From: DASYSL01 sp036003365
Lineage (GTDB): Bacteria; Eisenbacteria; RBG-16-71-46; DASYSL01
NCBI GenBank assembly: GCA_036003365.1
Contig: DASYSL010000083.1
Location: 1-40,474 of the forward strand
Reading direction: 5' to 3'
DNA length: 40,474 bases
Shown: piece by piece, positions 9,941 to 18,134 of the stretch
How positions within the stretch are numbered: the stretch's first letter is position 1
Layout of the letters: every line of letters starts with the position of its first letter
Translations under genes and position numbers: made by a program
The notes under the pieces: model-generated
Told to the model about the DNA's origin: nothing
What the model saw: only the letters and a program-made list of their open reading frames with translations
Databases searched by the model: none

Positions 9941-10699
9941 TCAGTCTCCGCTTCTGTGGCTCGCGACCGGATCCATCCACGGTGTACCGCCGGCGCGCAC
10001 CCAGGCTTCGGCCATGCGCCAATCCTCCGGGGTCGTCACCTTGAAATTCATGTCGGCGCCCGGGACGGCGGCGACCGGCTCGCCCAGCGCTTCGAGCAGC
10101 ATGGCGTCGTCGGTCACGCCCTGAGGTGGCGCGTGATCGTGCGCGCGCTCGAGCAGCGAGAGCCGCGCACCTTGCGGCGTTTGCGCCAGAGCCAGCCCGT
10201 CGCGCGCGAGCGTGCCGCGCACGACACCGTCCTCCACTTGCTTCACCGTGTCGGCGACGGCGCGCACGCACAGCGCGGGCCCGCGCGCGCACGCCTCGGC
10301 CATGCGACGGAACAATGCAGGCGGGGCGAAGGGCCGCGCCGCGTCGTGGACCAGCACCACGGGATCGGGCGCGGACCTTTTCGAGGCGCGGACGGCGGCG
10401 CGCACCACGCGCAAGCCTTCGCGGACCGAATCGTGGCGCTCGGCGCCGCCGTGGCACACGCCGTGGAGAATGCGCCGGCTGGCCTCGGAAAGCTCCGCGC
10501 ACACCGACCAGGCGGGCTCGGGATCGGCGACGAGCAAGATGCGCGACACGGCCCCGCTCGCCGCCGCCGACTCGACCGCGTAGGCGAACAGAGGGCGGCC
10601 GGCGAGAGCGCGATAGCCTTTGGGAGCGTCGCCGCCGAGACGCTCACCGCGCCCGGCGGCCAGAACCACGAGCCAGACGGGATCGCGCGCTTCGCTCAT
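9941..10699 (-). CDS. ispD: 2-C-methyl-D-erythritol 4-phosphate cytidylyltransferase
   Basis: Third enzyme of the MEP pathway: it makes CDP-methylerythritol from CTP and MEP. It has 252 residues, slightly longer than usual because of a C-terminal extension (MDPVASHRSGD). Seen: the nucleotide loop LAAGRGERLGGDAPKGYRAL, VLVHDAARPF, and VTDDAMLLEALGEPVAAVPG with NFKVTTPEDW. The open frame runs on upstream inside radA in another frame. The ATG at 10699 overlaps the radA stop as ATGA and gives the normal N-terminus MSEARDPVWLVVLAAG. Confidence 0.97.
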   Translation of the reverse strand: MSEARDPVWLVVLAAGRGERLGGDAPKGYRALAGRPLFAYAVESAAASGAVSRILLVADPEPAWSVCAELSEASRRILHGVCHGGAERHDSVREGLRVVRAAVRASKRSAPDPVVLVHDAARPFAPPALFRRMAEACARGPALCVRAVADTVKQVEDGVVRGTLARDGLALAQTPQGARLSLLERAHDHAPPQGVTDDAMLLEALGEPVAAVPGADMNFKVTTPEDWRMAEAWVRAGGTPWMDPVASHRSGD

Positions 10700-12183
10700 C
10701 CGAGAGGCGGCGGCCCGGCGGGCGCGAGCTCGTCTTCTTCTTCGGGAGCGCGCTCCTTCTTGCGCTTGGGACCGAGCGCGACTTCGACCGCTTCGGCGAG
10801 CGTGGCGGCGCCGAGCACCTCGGCGCCCGGCACACGCGCATCGTCCACCTGCGATCCCGGCACCACGATGGGCCCGTATCCCAGGAGCACGGCCTCGCGC
10901 ACGCGCCGCGCCAGATCCGGCACGGGACGCACCTCGCCCGCGAGACCGACTTCGCCGATGGCCACGAGACGCCCGCGCGCCGGGCGGTCGAGGCGGCTGC
11001 CCGCGATGGCGAGCGCCAGGCCGAGATCGGCCGCCGGCTCTTCGAGCCGGAGCCCGCCGGCCACGTTCACGAAGACGTCGGCATGAGAGAGCCGCACGCC
11101 GAGGCGCTTCTCGATCACCGCAAGGAGCACGGCGAGGCGCTTGGGTGGAACGCCGGAGCTGGCGCGCTGCGGCACCGCGAAGCCCGAGCCGGCAACCAGC
11201 GCCTGCACCTCGACCACGAGCGGGCGGGTGCCCGCGAGGCTCGTCACCAGAACGGCGCCGGGATTCTCGAAGGCGACCGCCGCGCCGACGAAAGCGCGCG
11301 CCGGATCGCGCACTTCCTCGAGGCCGGTCTGCGTCATCTCGAAGACCCCAATCTCGCTCGTCGAGCCGAAGCGGTTCTTGGCGGCGCGCAGGAGGCGCAC
11401 GGGATGATGGCGCTCGCCTTCCAGATAGAGCACCGCGTCCACCATGTGCTCGAGCACGCGCGGACCGGCGGCAGCACCATCCTTGGTGACGTGACCGACG
11501 AGCAGCACGGGCACGCGCCGGCGCTTGGCGAACTGCAGGAGGCCGAGCGCGCACTCGCGCACCTGGGCCACCGACCCGGGGCCAGCCGGGATCTCGGGCG
11601 CGGCCAGCGTCTGGATGGAGTCCACGACCAGAATGGCGGGCGCCGCCTTCTCGGCAGCGGCCAGAGAGAGCGCGAGATCGGTCTCGCACAAGACCAGGAG
11701 ATCGGGCGGCGAAGCACCGATGCGCTCGGCGCGCAGGCGCACCTGCTCGGGCGATTCCTCGCCCGAGAGATACAGCACGCGCCGCCGCACCGCCAGCGCG
11801 CGCGCGATTTGCAGCGCCAGGGTCGACTTGCCGATGCCGGGATCGCCGCACAGGAGCAAGAGAGCGCCCGGCACCAGGCCGCCGCCGAGCACGCGGTCGA
11901 CCTCGCCGAAGCCCGTGGGCATGCGCGCCGCCGACTCGAGCGTCACCTCGGCCAAGGGCCGCGGCACGGGGACCTCGCCGTCGCTGCCGGTCGCGACCCA
12001 GGCACCCGGGCGCGGGCCGGTGGGCCCCGGCGCCACAGCTTCGGCTCGCCGCTCGACGGCGGAGTTCCAGGCCTGGCACGCGCGGCACTGGCCGAACCAC
12101 TTCGGCTGGTCCTCACCGCACTGCGAGCAGGCGAAGACCATGCGCGCGGCTTTGGATGAGGGCTTGCGGATGGATGGACTCAT
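10696..12183 (-). CDS. radA: DNA repair protein RadA
   Basis: RecA-related, DnaB-like branch-migration factor in recombination, 495 residues. In order: an N-terminal C4 zinc finger (CSQCGEDQPKWFGQCRAC), the ATPase core with Walker A GDPGIGKSTLALQ, the RadA-specific KNRFGSTSEIGVFEM motif, and a C-terminal Lon-protease-like domain (~330-460). It ends with an acidic/proline tail (RKKERAPEEEDELAPAGPPPLG) that makes it a little longer than usual. The ATG at 12183 has GGGAGA upstream; an internal ATG (MVFACSQCG) is the alternative. It follows mlaD by 67 bases and overlaps ispD. Confidence 0.97.
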   Translation of the reverse strand: MSPSIRKPSSKAARMVFACSQCGEDQPKWFGQCRACQAWNSAVERRAEAVAPGPTGPRPGAWVATGSDGEVPVPRPLAEVTLESAARMPTGFGEVDRVLGGGLVPGALLLLCGDPGIGKSTLALQIARALAVRRRVLYLSGEESPEQVRLRAERIGASPPDLLVLCETDLALSLAAAEKAAPAILVVDSIQTLAAPEIPAGPGSVAQVRECALGLLQFAKRRRVPVLLVGHVTKDGAAAGPRVLEHMVDAVLYLEGERHHPVRLLRAAKNRFGSTSEIGVFEMTQTGLEEVRDPARAFVGAAVAFENPGAVLVTSLAGTRPLVVEVQALVAGSGFAVPQRASSGVPPKRLAVLLAVIEKRLGVRLSHADVFVNVAGGLRLEEPAADLGLALAIAGSRLDRPARGRLVAIGEVGLAGEVRPVPDLARRVREAVLLGYGPIVVPGSQVDDARVPGAEVLGAATLAEAVEVALGPKRKKERAPEEEDELAPAGPPPLG

Positions 12184-12250
12184 GGCTCTCCCGGGGCGAG
12201 CGGGCGCGGCGCAAACGCCGGGCCGGACCCAGGAGAACCCGCCGGCGGGA

Positions 12251-13147
12251 TCAGAACAAGGAAAACTTCAGATACCGATGCGGATTCTCTTTGATGTCGC
12301 GGACCAGGTCGTTCAGCTCGCGCACGCTGCCGTGCATCTGGTCGTACAGCTGGCGGTCGCGGAGCAGCATGCCGAAGGTGCTCGAATCCGAATCGGCTTT
12401 CTCCGCCAAGCTGGCGAAGCGCGCCGCCGCCGCGTCGAGGTGCGTGATCAAGGTGTCGGCGCGGCCCGAGGTGGCGTCGAGGCGGTCCACGGTCCGCGTC
12501 ACGATTGGGTTCTTCTGCTCTACCAGCGTACGCAGCTGGGAGGACACTTCTCGGAGATTCTGCGCGGTCTGCCGCAAATCGTCGCGGTTCTCGGCGATGG
12601 TGCCCTGGAGGTCGACCGATGCGCCCTCGACGTTGTGCAGCGTCTTGCGCAGCGTGCCGCGCTCCTCCGCCAGGGCGAGCAGGCGGTCCACCTGGTCGGA
12701 GACCCGCTGCAAGGAGTGGAGCGCGTCGCCCATCTGGCTGATGACCTCGGGCACGCCGGTCTCGTAATAGCCGAGGATGGTGTCGCGCTCGCCGTACACG
12801 GGTCCATCCTCGGCCAGATCGACGGCGATGAACTTCTCGCCCATGAGGCCGGTGTTGCGCACGTTGACGCTCGACGAGCGCGTCACGCGAACGCCGCGGT
12901 CGATGGCGAACTTCACGTTGACGCCGCCCGGGCGCAGCGAGATGTCGAGCACCTTGCCCAAGCTCACGCCATTGACCGAAACCGGATCGCCCGTGGCGAG
13001 GCCGCCCACGTCGGAGAAGCGCACGTTGTAGACGCGCCGCTTGCGGGCCAGGCGCGCGTCGGAGAGCCACGTGACGCCCCAGATGACGAGCGCCAGCGCT
13101 CCGATCACCGCGATGCCGACCCGAATCTCCGTGTTGCGTCCCGCCAT
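12251..13147 (-). CDS. mlaD: MlaD-family (MCE domain) lipid-binding protein
   Basis: Periplasmic lipid-transport subunit anchored in the inner membrane, 298 residues. One N-terminal helix (~10-28, IAVIGALALVIWGVTWL) is followed by an MCE/MlaD domain (~38-115: YNVRFSDVGGLATGDPVSVNGVSLGKV ... VRNTGLMGEKFIAVD). A long helical, coiled-coil-like C-terminal region (~125-285) ends in NPHRYLKFSLF, typical of the longer MlaD/YrbD-type proteins of Gram-negatives. The start ATG has GGAGGAAGC just before it. It follows mlaF by 19 bases. No MlaC or MlaB gene is next to it. Confidence 0.93.
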   Translation of the reverse strand: MAGRNTEIRVGIAVIGALALVIWGVTWLSDARLARKRRVYNVRFSDVGGLATGDPVSVNGVSLGKVLDISLRPGGVNVKFAIDRGVRVTRSSSVNVRNTGLMGEKFIAVDLAEDGPVYGERDTILGYYETGVPEVISQMGDALHSLQRVSDQVDRLLALAEERGTLRKTLHNVEGASVDLQGTIAENRDDLRQTAQNLREVSSQLRTLVEQKNPIVTRTVDRLDATSGRADTLITHLDAAAARFASLAEKADSDSSTFGMLLRDRQLYDQMHGSVRELNDLVRDIKENPHRYLKFSLF

Positions 13148-13166
13148 GCTTCCTCCGTCTCGCGTC

Positions 13167-13943
13167 CTAGTGCGTGACCGCGAGACCCTGGCTCCGCCCC
13201 TCGACGAAGGCGCGCACGATCGGATCCTCGGAGCGCCGGATCTCTTCCGGCGTCCCGGTGGCGTGCACGCGCCCCTGATGCAGGTACGCGATGCGGTCGC
13301 CGACGAAGTAGGCGCTCGTCATGTCGTGCGTGACCACGACCGAGGTGAGCCCGAACTGTTGCTGCAAGCTGCGGATCAAGCGGTTGATCACGTCGGCCAT
13401 CACCGGATCGAGACCGGTGGTGGGCTCGTCGTAGAGCAGCACCTCCGGATCGGTGGCCACGGCGCGCGCCAGCGCCACGCGCTTCTTCATGCCGCCCGAG
13501 AGGGACGCGGGCTTCAAGTGCTCGACGTCCACGAGCCCCACCTGCGCGAGCCGCTGCTTGGCGAGCGCCATCTCCTCGGCCGGCGCCAGCCGCTGGCGAA
13601 CGCGGATGCCCATGGCCACGTTCTCGCCCACGGTGAGTGAGTCGAAGAGGGCGGCTCCCTGGAACACCATGCCGATGCGGCCGCGGAGCCCGCTCCACTG
13701 CGGTCTCGTCCATGCGGTGACGTCCTGACCGAGCACGTGCACCGTGCCCTTGTCCGGCTTCACGAGCCCGACGAGATGCTTGAGCAGAACGCTCTTGCCG
13801 CCGCCCGAGCGGCCGATGACCACCACGGACTCACCCGAAGCGACGTCGAGATCGACGCCGGCGAGGACGGGGCGGCCGCCGAAGCTCTTCTCGAGGCCGC
13901 GCACCGAGAGCACCGGGGTGTCCGCAGCGTCGCGCGCGTCCAC
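13167..13943 (-). CDS. mlaF: MlaF-type ABC ATPase of the lipid transporter
   Basis: ATPase that powers the MlaE permease, cytoplasmic face of the inner membrane, 258 residues. Motifs: Walker A GRSGGGKSVLLKHL, VFQGAALFDSLTVGENVAMG, signature SLSGGMKKRVALARA, Walker B VLLYDEPTTGLDP, and the switch histidine in VVTHDMTSA. The GGGKSVLLKH loop and FDSLTV(G)ENV are typical of Mla/Mkl ATPases. The start is the GTG at 13943, whose first base is the last base of the mlaE TAG stop. The open frame runs further upstream only as a shadow of mlaE. Confidence 0.95.
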   Translation of the reverse strand: MDARDAADTPVLSVRGLEKSFGGRPVLAGVDLDVASGESVVVIGRSGGGKSVLLKHLVGLVKPDKGTVHVLGQDVTAWTRPQWSGLRGRIGMVFQGAALFDSLTVGENVAMGIRVRQRLAPAEEMALAKQRLAQVGLVDVEHLKPASLSGGMKKRVALARAVATDPEVLLYDEPTTGLDPVMADVINRLIRSLQQQFGLTSVVVTHDMTSAYFVGDRIAYLHQGRVHATGTPEEIRRSEDPIVRAFVEGRSQGLAVTH

Positions 13944-14806
13944 TAGAAGGTCACCCGGAAGAGTAGGTTGGCAAGCACGTAGTCGCTCACCAGGACGAGC
14001 ACGCACGAAGCCACGACGGCGCGCGTGGTGGCGAGCCCCACGCCTTCGGCGCCGCCTTCGCTCGCCAGGCCGTAGTGGCAGCCCATGAGCGCGATCAGGA
14101 TGCCGAAGAAGCCGCTCTTGCACAGACCCGACGTCAGGTCCTTCAGGTGGAAGAACTGCTTGAGTGCCTGCACGTAGGTGTGCGGCGACTGGTCGAACGA
14201 GAACGTGGCCACGACGAAGCCGCCGAAGATGGCGATGGCGTTGGCGAAAACCACGATGACCGGCAGCATGACGAGCGCGGCGACGAGCCGCGGCATGACG
14301 AGATACTTGATGGGATCGACCGAAAGCACCTCGAGCGCGTCCACCTGCTCGGTGACGCGCATGGTGCCGATCTCGGCCGCGATCGAGGCGCCGACGCGCC
14401 CGCCCACGACGAGGGCCGTGAGCACGGGACCCAGCTCGATGAGCACCGAGCGCTCGATGACCGCGCCGAGATAGCGCAGCGGCACCACACCCTCGAGCTG
14501 ATACGCCGCCTGCACGGCGGCGACCGCGCCGGTGAACAAGGCGACGATGCCGACCAGGGGCATCGAGCCCACGCCGATGGCGCTCATCTGGTCCAAGATC
14601 TGACGGCGGTAGGTGCCGGCCGAGAGGGTAGCGCCGATCGCGCGCAAGAAGAGGATGCCGACCTTCCCCGTGTCCTCGAAGAAGGTAAGGATCTGGCGAC
14701 CGACCCAGGCCAGGCCGGTGCGCGCTCCCTCGGTGATGATCTCCTCGCCCGGGAGCTCCTCCAGGAGCGTGCGATCCAGGAGTGACCTGCGGGTTTCCTC
14801 GGCCAT
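13943..14806 (-). CDS. mlaE: MlaE-family lipid ABC transporter permease
   Basis: Inner-membrane permease of the phospholipid transporter, 287 residues. An N-terminal amphipathic region (~20-50) precedes five or so membrane helices. It has the family core: FTGAVAAVQAAYQLEG, ELGPVLTALVVGGRVGASIAAEIGTMRVTEQVDALEVL (the conserved EQ-DAL loop that docks the ATPase), and DYVLANLLFRVTF at the end. It is first of the run mlaE-mlaF-mlaD-radA-ispD-ispF-ddl-cysS, so its promoter should lie in 14807-14970, where I see no strong consensus. Confidence 0.95.
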   Translation of the reverse strand: MAEETRRSLLDRTLLEELPGEEIITEGARTGLAWVGRQILTFFEDTGKVGILFLRAIGATLSAGTYRRQILDQMSAIGVGSMPLVGIVALFTGAVAAVQAAYQLEGVVPLRYLGAVIERSVLIELGPVLTALVVGGRVGASIAAEIGTMRVTEQVDALEVLSVDPIKYLVMPRLVAALVMLPVIVVFANAIAIFGGFVVATFSFDQSPHTYVQALKQFFHLKDLTSGLCKSGFFGILIALMGCHYGLASEGGAEGVGLATTRAVVASCVLVLVSDYVLANLLFRVTF

Positions 14807-14971
14807 GCGTGCGCCCTTCCGTCCTTGAAATGGGTGCGTCCGGGGCCCAGTCGGCGGCAGCCGGCCGAGGGTTCCCCCGTCCTATTTACATCGGCGGGCC
14901 GGGGCCGACTCCTTAGATGGGCCTCGAAGGGCCCTCAAGCTGCTTTGGAACATGTAGATGATACTAAACAT

Positions 14972-14988
14972 CCCCCGCGGGCCGGGGG
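14972..14988 (-). terminator. candidate terminator hairpin after the antitoxin gene
   Basis: On the minus strand, 17 bases beyond the antitoxin stop, CCCCC-GGCCCGC-GGGGG can form a short strong stem followed by ATGTTTAG. The U-run is weak, so efficiency is uncertain. The rest of 14807-15005 shows nothing else recognisable and probably carries the mlaE promoter. Confidence 0.35.
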
Positions 14989-15005
14989 ACCGGGAGCTTC
15001 CATCC

Positions 15006-15491
15006 TCAAGCCGTGAGGAGCATCCATTGGTTTTGGCTGGTTCCGAAGTCCATCCGAAGCGTGGTCGCCTTCTTGGCGTCGATTCTTGCCAATCGATGCA
15101 TGGAGTACTTCCTGACCAGCTTGTCTCGCGCCACGATGAGACGCAGAAGCCGGTCGGCTTGCGGCCCAATCGGGGTGGCATCGTTCTCCCACCGCGAGAC
15201 TGTTTCGTCGGCGACACCCATGTGTCTTGCCAAGCTCGCACCCGACCAGCCGAGTAGGCTTCGGAGATAGCGCACTTCTTCGCCTCGGAGGCGGCTCTCC
15301 TTCTCGATGATGGCGAGAGCGATCAACCGATGGAGCTGCTCCATTCGGGGAATCGACACATCGTAGTTGTCGCACTGCGTGCAGCGTCTCACTTCGATTC
15401 CGCTCAGCACGACATTCTTCAACCCACACTCGTCGTATCGATACGTTTCCCGCCGGGATCTCGTCGGCGCACCGCACTCGAGACAGCTCAT
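15006..15491 (-). CDS. MqsA/YgiT-type antitoxin (zinc finger plus XRE helix-turn-helix)
   Basis: A 161-residue antitoxin-like repressor. An N-terminal zinc-binding part carries two CxxC pairs, CLEC (residues 3-6) and CTQC (~37-40), as in MqsA/YgiT. A helix-turn-helix domain (~70-125) follows: EVRYLRSLLGWSGASLARHMGVADETVSRWEN. A basic C-terminal tail follows. The ATG at 15491 is preferred over the GTG at 15500 because GAGGTG lies 7 bases upstream. It sits 16 bases behind the DUF4258 toxin gene, toxin first as in mqsRA. By family knowledge it should neutralise the toxin and repress the pair's promoter. It is less GC-rich than neighbouring genes, which hints at transfer. Confidence 0.85.
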   Translation of the reverse strand: MSCLECGAPTRSRRETYRYDECGLKNVVLSGIEVRRCTQCDNYDVSIPRMEQLHRLIALAIIEKESRLRGEEVRYLRSLLGWSGASLARHMGVADETVSRWENDATPIGPQADRLLRLIVARDKLVRKYSMHRLARIDAKKATTLRMDFGTSQNQWMLLTA

Positions 15492-15507
15492 TTCGCCCAC
15501 CTCGATC

Positions 15508-15789
15508 CTAGTCTCCCGTTCTCCATGCGGTCACGACGGCGAGCCGGACCGGAGAATGAAAAGCAATCACGACGACGATTCGTTTCGTTTCCACCCGATA
15601 TCGCCATGTCCCCCGCTCGCACTCCGCTGGCCGTACGACGCCGGACCGGAGAACACGCTCACATTCGGGTGTTTCGATGGCGTCCAAGGCCATCTCTTGC
15701 TTGGCATGGCGGGAATAGTCAACTCCTCCCCAAGAGAGAATGGCGAGGATCAACCGCTTTGCGTCATCAGGACGAAGCGGCTCGTCCAC
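15508..15789 (-). CDS. DUF4258 family putative toxin
   Basis: A 93-residue protein of the DUF4258 type, often found next to YgiT/MqsA-like antitoxins and thought to be a toxin of RelE/MqsR-like size. Seen: SRHAKQEMALDAIETPECERVLRSG (the SxHAxxxM pattern), a central WRYRVETKRIVVVIAF strand pair and the ending LAVVTAWR. The start is GTG at 15789, with a G-rich stretch (ATGGGGGCGG) just upstream as ribosome site. It lies immediately upstream of its putative antitoxin. An RNase activity is only an inference from family context. Confidence 0.8.
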   Translation of the reverse strand: MDEPLRPDDAKRLILAILSWGGVDYSRHAKQEMALDAIETPECERVLRSGVVRPAECERGTWRYRVETKRIVVVIAFHSPVRLAVVTAWRTGD

Positions 15790-15814
15790 GCCGCCCCCAT
15801 GAGCCTGGGGGCGA

Positions 15815-15831
15815 GTTGATGAATTGTCAAC
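15815..15831 (-). promoter_or_regulatory. palindrome over a perfect -35 box, likely promoter/operator of the toxin-antitoxin pair
   Basis: On the minus strand the sequence GTTGA-CAATTCA-TCAAC has 5-base inverted arms. It contains a perfect TTGACA -35 hexamer (15825-15830), 35 bases before the toxin start. A -10 box 17 bases on (CAGGCT) is poor. The flank AGGTT resembles half of the known MqsA operator (AACCT...AGGTT), but only one half is present. Autorepression by the antitoxin is a reasonable inference. Confidence 0.4.
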
Positions 15832-15849
15832 CTAAGCCGGGGCCGGAAG

Positions 15850-17226
15850 CTAAGAGCCGAAGTATTCCTGCGACAGGTCGGTGGCGTTGCCGAAGGTGGC
15901 GAACTCGCGAAGGAAGGCCACCTCGATGTCGCCGGTGGGCCCGTTTCGCTGCTTGGCCACCTTGATGATCGCCTTGTTCCTGTTTTCGTCGGTGGGCGAG
16001 TAGAAGGACTCGCGGTAGACGAACATGACGACGTCGGCGTCCTGCTCGATGGCGCCCGACTCGCGCAAGTCGGAGAGCATGGGGATGCCCTTGGGGCCGC
16101 GCTGCTCGGGGGCGCGCGAGAGCTGCGACAGGACGACGATGGGAATGGCCAGCTCCTTGGCCAGGGCCTTGAGCGAGCGCGTGATCTGCGACACCTCTTC
16201 CTGCCGGTTGTCGGTGCCGTCCTGGCCGCGCATGAGCTGCAGGTAGTCGACGACGATCATCGCCAGCTCGGTCTCGGCGCGAATGCGCCGCGCCTTGGCC
16301 TTGAGCTCGAGCACGGAAAGCGCCGGCGTGTCGTCGATCCAGATCGGCGCGGCGTGCAGCTTGCCGGCGGCGCGCGTGAGCGACGACCACTTCTCCTGCG
16401 GGAAGTAGCCGGTGCGCAGCGCGCGCAGGTTCATGCGAGCGCGCGAGCACAGAAGGCGCTGCACCAGCTGCTCCTTGGACATTTCGAGCGAGAAGAAGGC
16501 CACCGCCGACTTGTTCTCGATGGCCACGTAGTCGGCGAAGTTCAGGCACAGGGCGGTCTTGCCCATCGAGGGACGGCCGGCCACCACGATGAGCTCGCCC
16601 CCCTGGAAGCCGCCCGTCATCTCGTCGAGATCGGTGAGGCCGGTGGGCACGCCGGTGATGTGCGTCTTGAGCTTGTGCAGGCGCTCCAGCTCTTCGATGG
16701 TCGGCGTGGTGAGGTCGCGCAGCCGGTAGATGTCCTTGCGCATCTTGCGGTCGCAGAGGGCGAAGATGCGGCTCTCGGCGCGGTCCAAGATCTCGCGCAC
16801 CTCGTCGTGGCCACCCGCCGCCTCGCGCACCGTCTGGTGGGAGACCTGGATGAGCCGGCGCAAGAGCGCCTTGTCGACCACGATGCGCGCGTGGTGCTCG
16901 AGATTGGCGGTGGTGACGGCGTAGTCGAAGAGCCGCACCAGCTCCGCCTGCCCGCCCACCATTTCCAGCTCGCCGCGCTTCTTCAGCTCCTCGCTGAGCG
17001 TGATCGTGTCGGCGCGCTCGCTCTTCTCGTAGAGCGCCAGGATCGCCCGGTACACGCGCGCGTGATGGTCGCGGTAGAAATCCTCGGGCGTGAGAGGAAT
17101 GCCCACCGCCTCGCTGATGGCGGCGGGATCGAGCAACAGGGCGCCGAGGACGGCACGTTCGGCCTCGAGCGAGTGCGGAGGGACCGATCCCTCCGGGCTC
17201 GCCATCAAGGTATCGAGCTCACTCAT
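15850..17226 (-). CDS. dnaB: replicative DNA helicase DnaB
   Basis: Hexameric 5'-3' helicase of the replication fork, 458 residues, normal length. The N-terminal domain (~15-120) has PHSLEAERAVLGALLLDPAAI. The RecA-type core begins ~190 with Walker A AGRPSMGKTALCLNFA, then FFSLEMSKEQLVQRLL, Walker B MIVVDYLQLM, VVLSQLSRAPEQR and DLRESGAIEQDADVVMFVYR. It ends in the typical AKQRNGPTGDIEVAF...FATFG. No intein is present. It is 65 bases behind the uracil-DNA glycosylase gene and upstream of the toxin-antitoxin pair. Confidence 0.98.
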   Translation of the reverse strand: MSELDTLMASPEGSVPPHSLEAERAVLGALLLDPAAISEAVGIPLTPEDFYRDHHARVYRAILALYEKSERADTITLSEELKKRGELEMVGGQAELVRLFDYAVTTANLEHHARIVVDKALLRRLIQVSHQTVREAAGGHDEVREILDRAESRIFALCDRKMRKDIYRLRDLTTPTIEELERLHKLKTHITGVPTGLTDLDEMTGGFQGGELIVVAGRPSMGKTALCLNFADYVAIENKSAVAFFSLEMSKEQLVQRLLCSRARMNLRALRTGYFPQEKWSSLTRAAGKLHAAPIWIDDTPALSVLELKAKARRIRAETELAMIVVDYLQLMRGQDGTDNRQEEVSQITRSLKALAKELAIPIVVLSQLSRAPEQRGPKGIPMLSDLRESGAIEQDADVVMFVYRESFYSPTDENRNKAIIKVAKQRNGPTGDIEVAFLREFATFGNATDLSQEYFGS

Positions 17227-17291
17227 GGGAAGACCTCTCCCTTCGACGAAACCTTACGCCGGAGGGCTGTCAAAATTTCGGTGATGCAGCT

Positions 17292-18134
17292 CTAGGGGCT
17301 CGCGTACTCCTCGGCCAGTCGCTGCATGTCTTCCCACACCGGGCGCTTGAGGCTTGGATTCCGCAGGCACGCGGCGGGGTGATAGGTGACCAGGAGCTTG
17401 GCGGAGCCAAAACGATAAACCTTCCCGCGCATCGACGCCACGGTTCCTTTGGCCCCGACGAGCAATTCGGCGGCGAATTTTCCCAGGCAGCAGATGATCT
17501 TGGGACGAAGGATCGCGAGCTGCCTCAGGAGATACGGCGAGCAGGACTCGATCTCGTGCGGCAAGGGATTGCGGTTCTCCGGAGGACGGCACTTCAGGAC
17601 GTTGCAGATGTAAACGGACTCGCGACTCACGCTCACGTCCGGAATGAGCTTGCGCTCGTCCATGGCGGCGAGAATTTTCGTGAGTAACTCGCCGGCGCGG
17701 CCCACGAAGGGCTCGCCGCGGCGATCCTCCTCGGCGCCCGGCGCTTCGCCCACGAAGACGATGCCGCTCGAGCCGGTGCCCACGCCGGGCACGGCCTGCG
17801 TGCGGCATCCCGAGAGTCCGCACTTCGTGCAGCTACGCGCCTCGGCCGCGATCTTCGCGAGATCGTCGCCGGGGAGCGGATCGCCGGGGCCGGGGCGCGC
17901 CTGCGGCCCGTCTGTGAGCAGGCTTTCGACCTCGCGATCGATCACGGGGAGACCTGAAGCCGGCGCTTTGCGCACGGAGGGCGCGGGCGTAGGTGCCTGC
18001 GCCGACGCCGGCGCATCCTTCACCCCTTCCCGCCGTGAAGCCGAGATCGCGGCCTCCCAAAGCGAAGCGCGGCCATGGGCGATCTCCTGCTCCAGAAAGC
18101 GGACGACGAGCCGGGATTCCTCGCGCTCGCTCAT
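17292..18134 (-). CDS. uracil-DNA glycosylase, family 4 (iron-sulfur type)
   Basis: Removes uracil from DNA to start base-excision repair. It has 280 residues: a low-complexity N-terminal part (~1-95) and then the family 4 core. 4Fe-4S ligands are C102 and C105 (SCTKC), C182 (LKCRPPENRNP) and C198 (ESCSPYLLRQ). The catalytic motif is GEAPGAEEDRRGEPFVGRAGELL (130-152) and the C-terminal motif is TYHPAACLR (H252). The N-terminal extension (LVVRFLEQEIAHG...) is common in deltaproteobacteria-like members. The start ATG at 18134 overlaps the coaBC stop as ATGA. A frame extension upstream is just a shadow of coaBC. Confidence 0.95.
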   Translation of the reverse strand: MSEREESRLVVRFLEQEIAHGRASLWEAAISASRREGVKDAPASAQAPTPAPSVRKAPASGLPVIDREVESLLTDGPQARPGPGDPLPGDDLAKIAAEARSCTKCGLSGCRTQAVPGVGTGSSGIVFVGEAPGAEEDRRGEPFVGRAGELLTKILAAMDERKLIPDVSVSRESVYICNVLKCRPPENRNPLPHEIESCSPYLLRQLAILRPKIICCLGKFAAELLVGAKGTVASMRGKVYRFGSAKLLVTYHPAACLRNPSLKRPVWEDMQRLAEEYASP

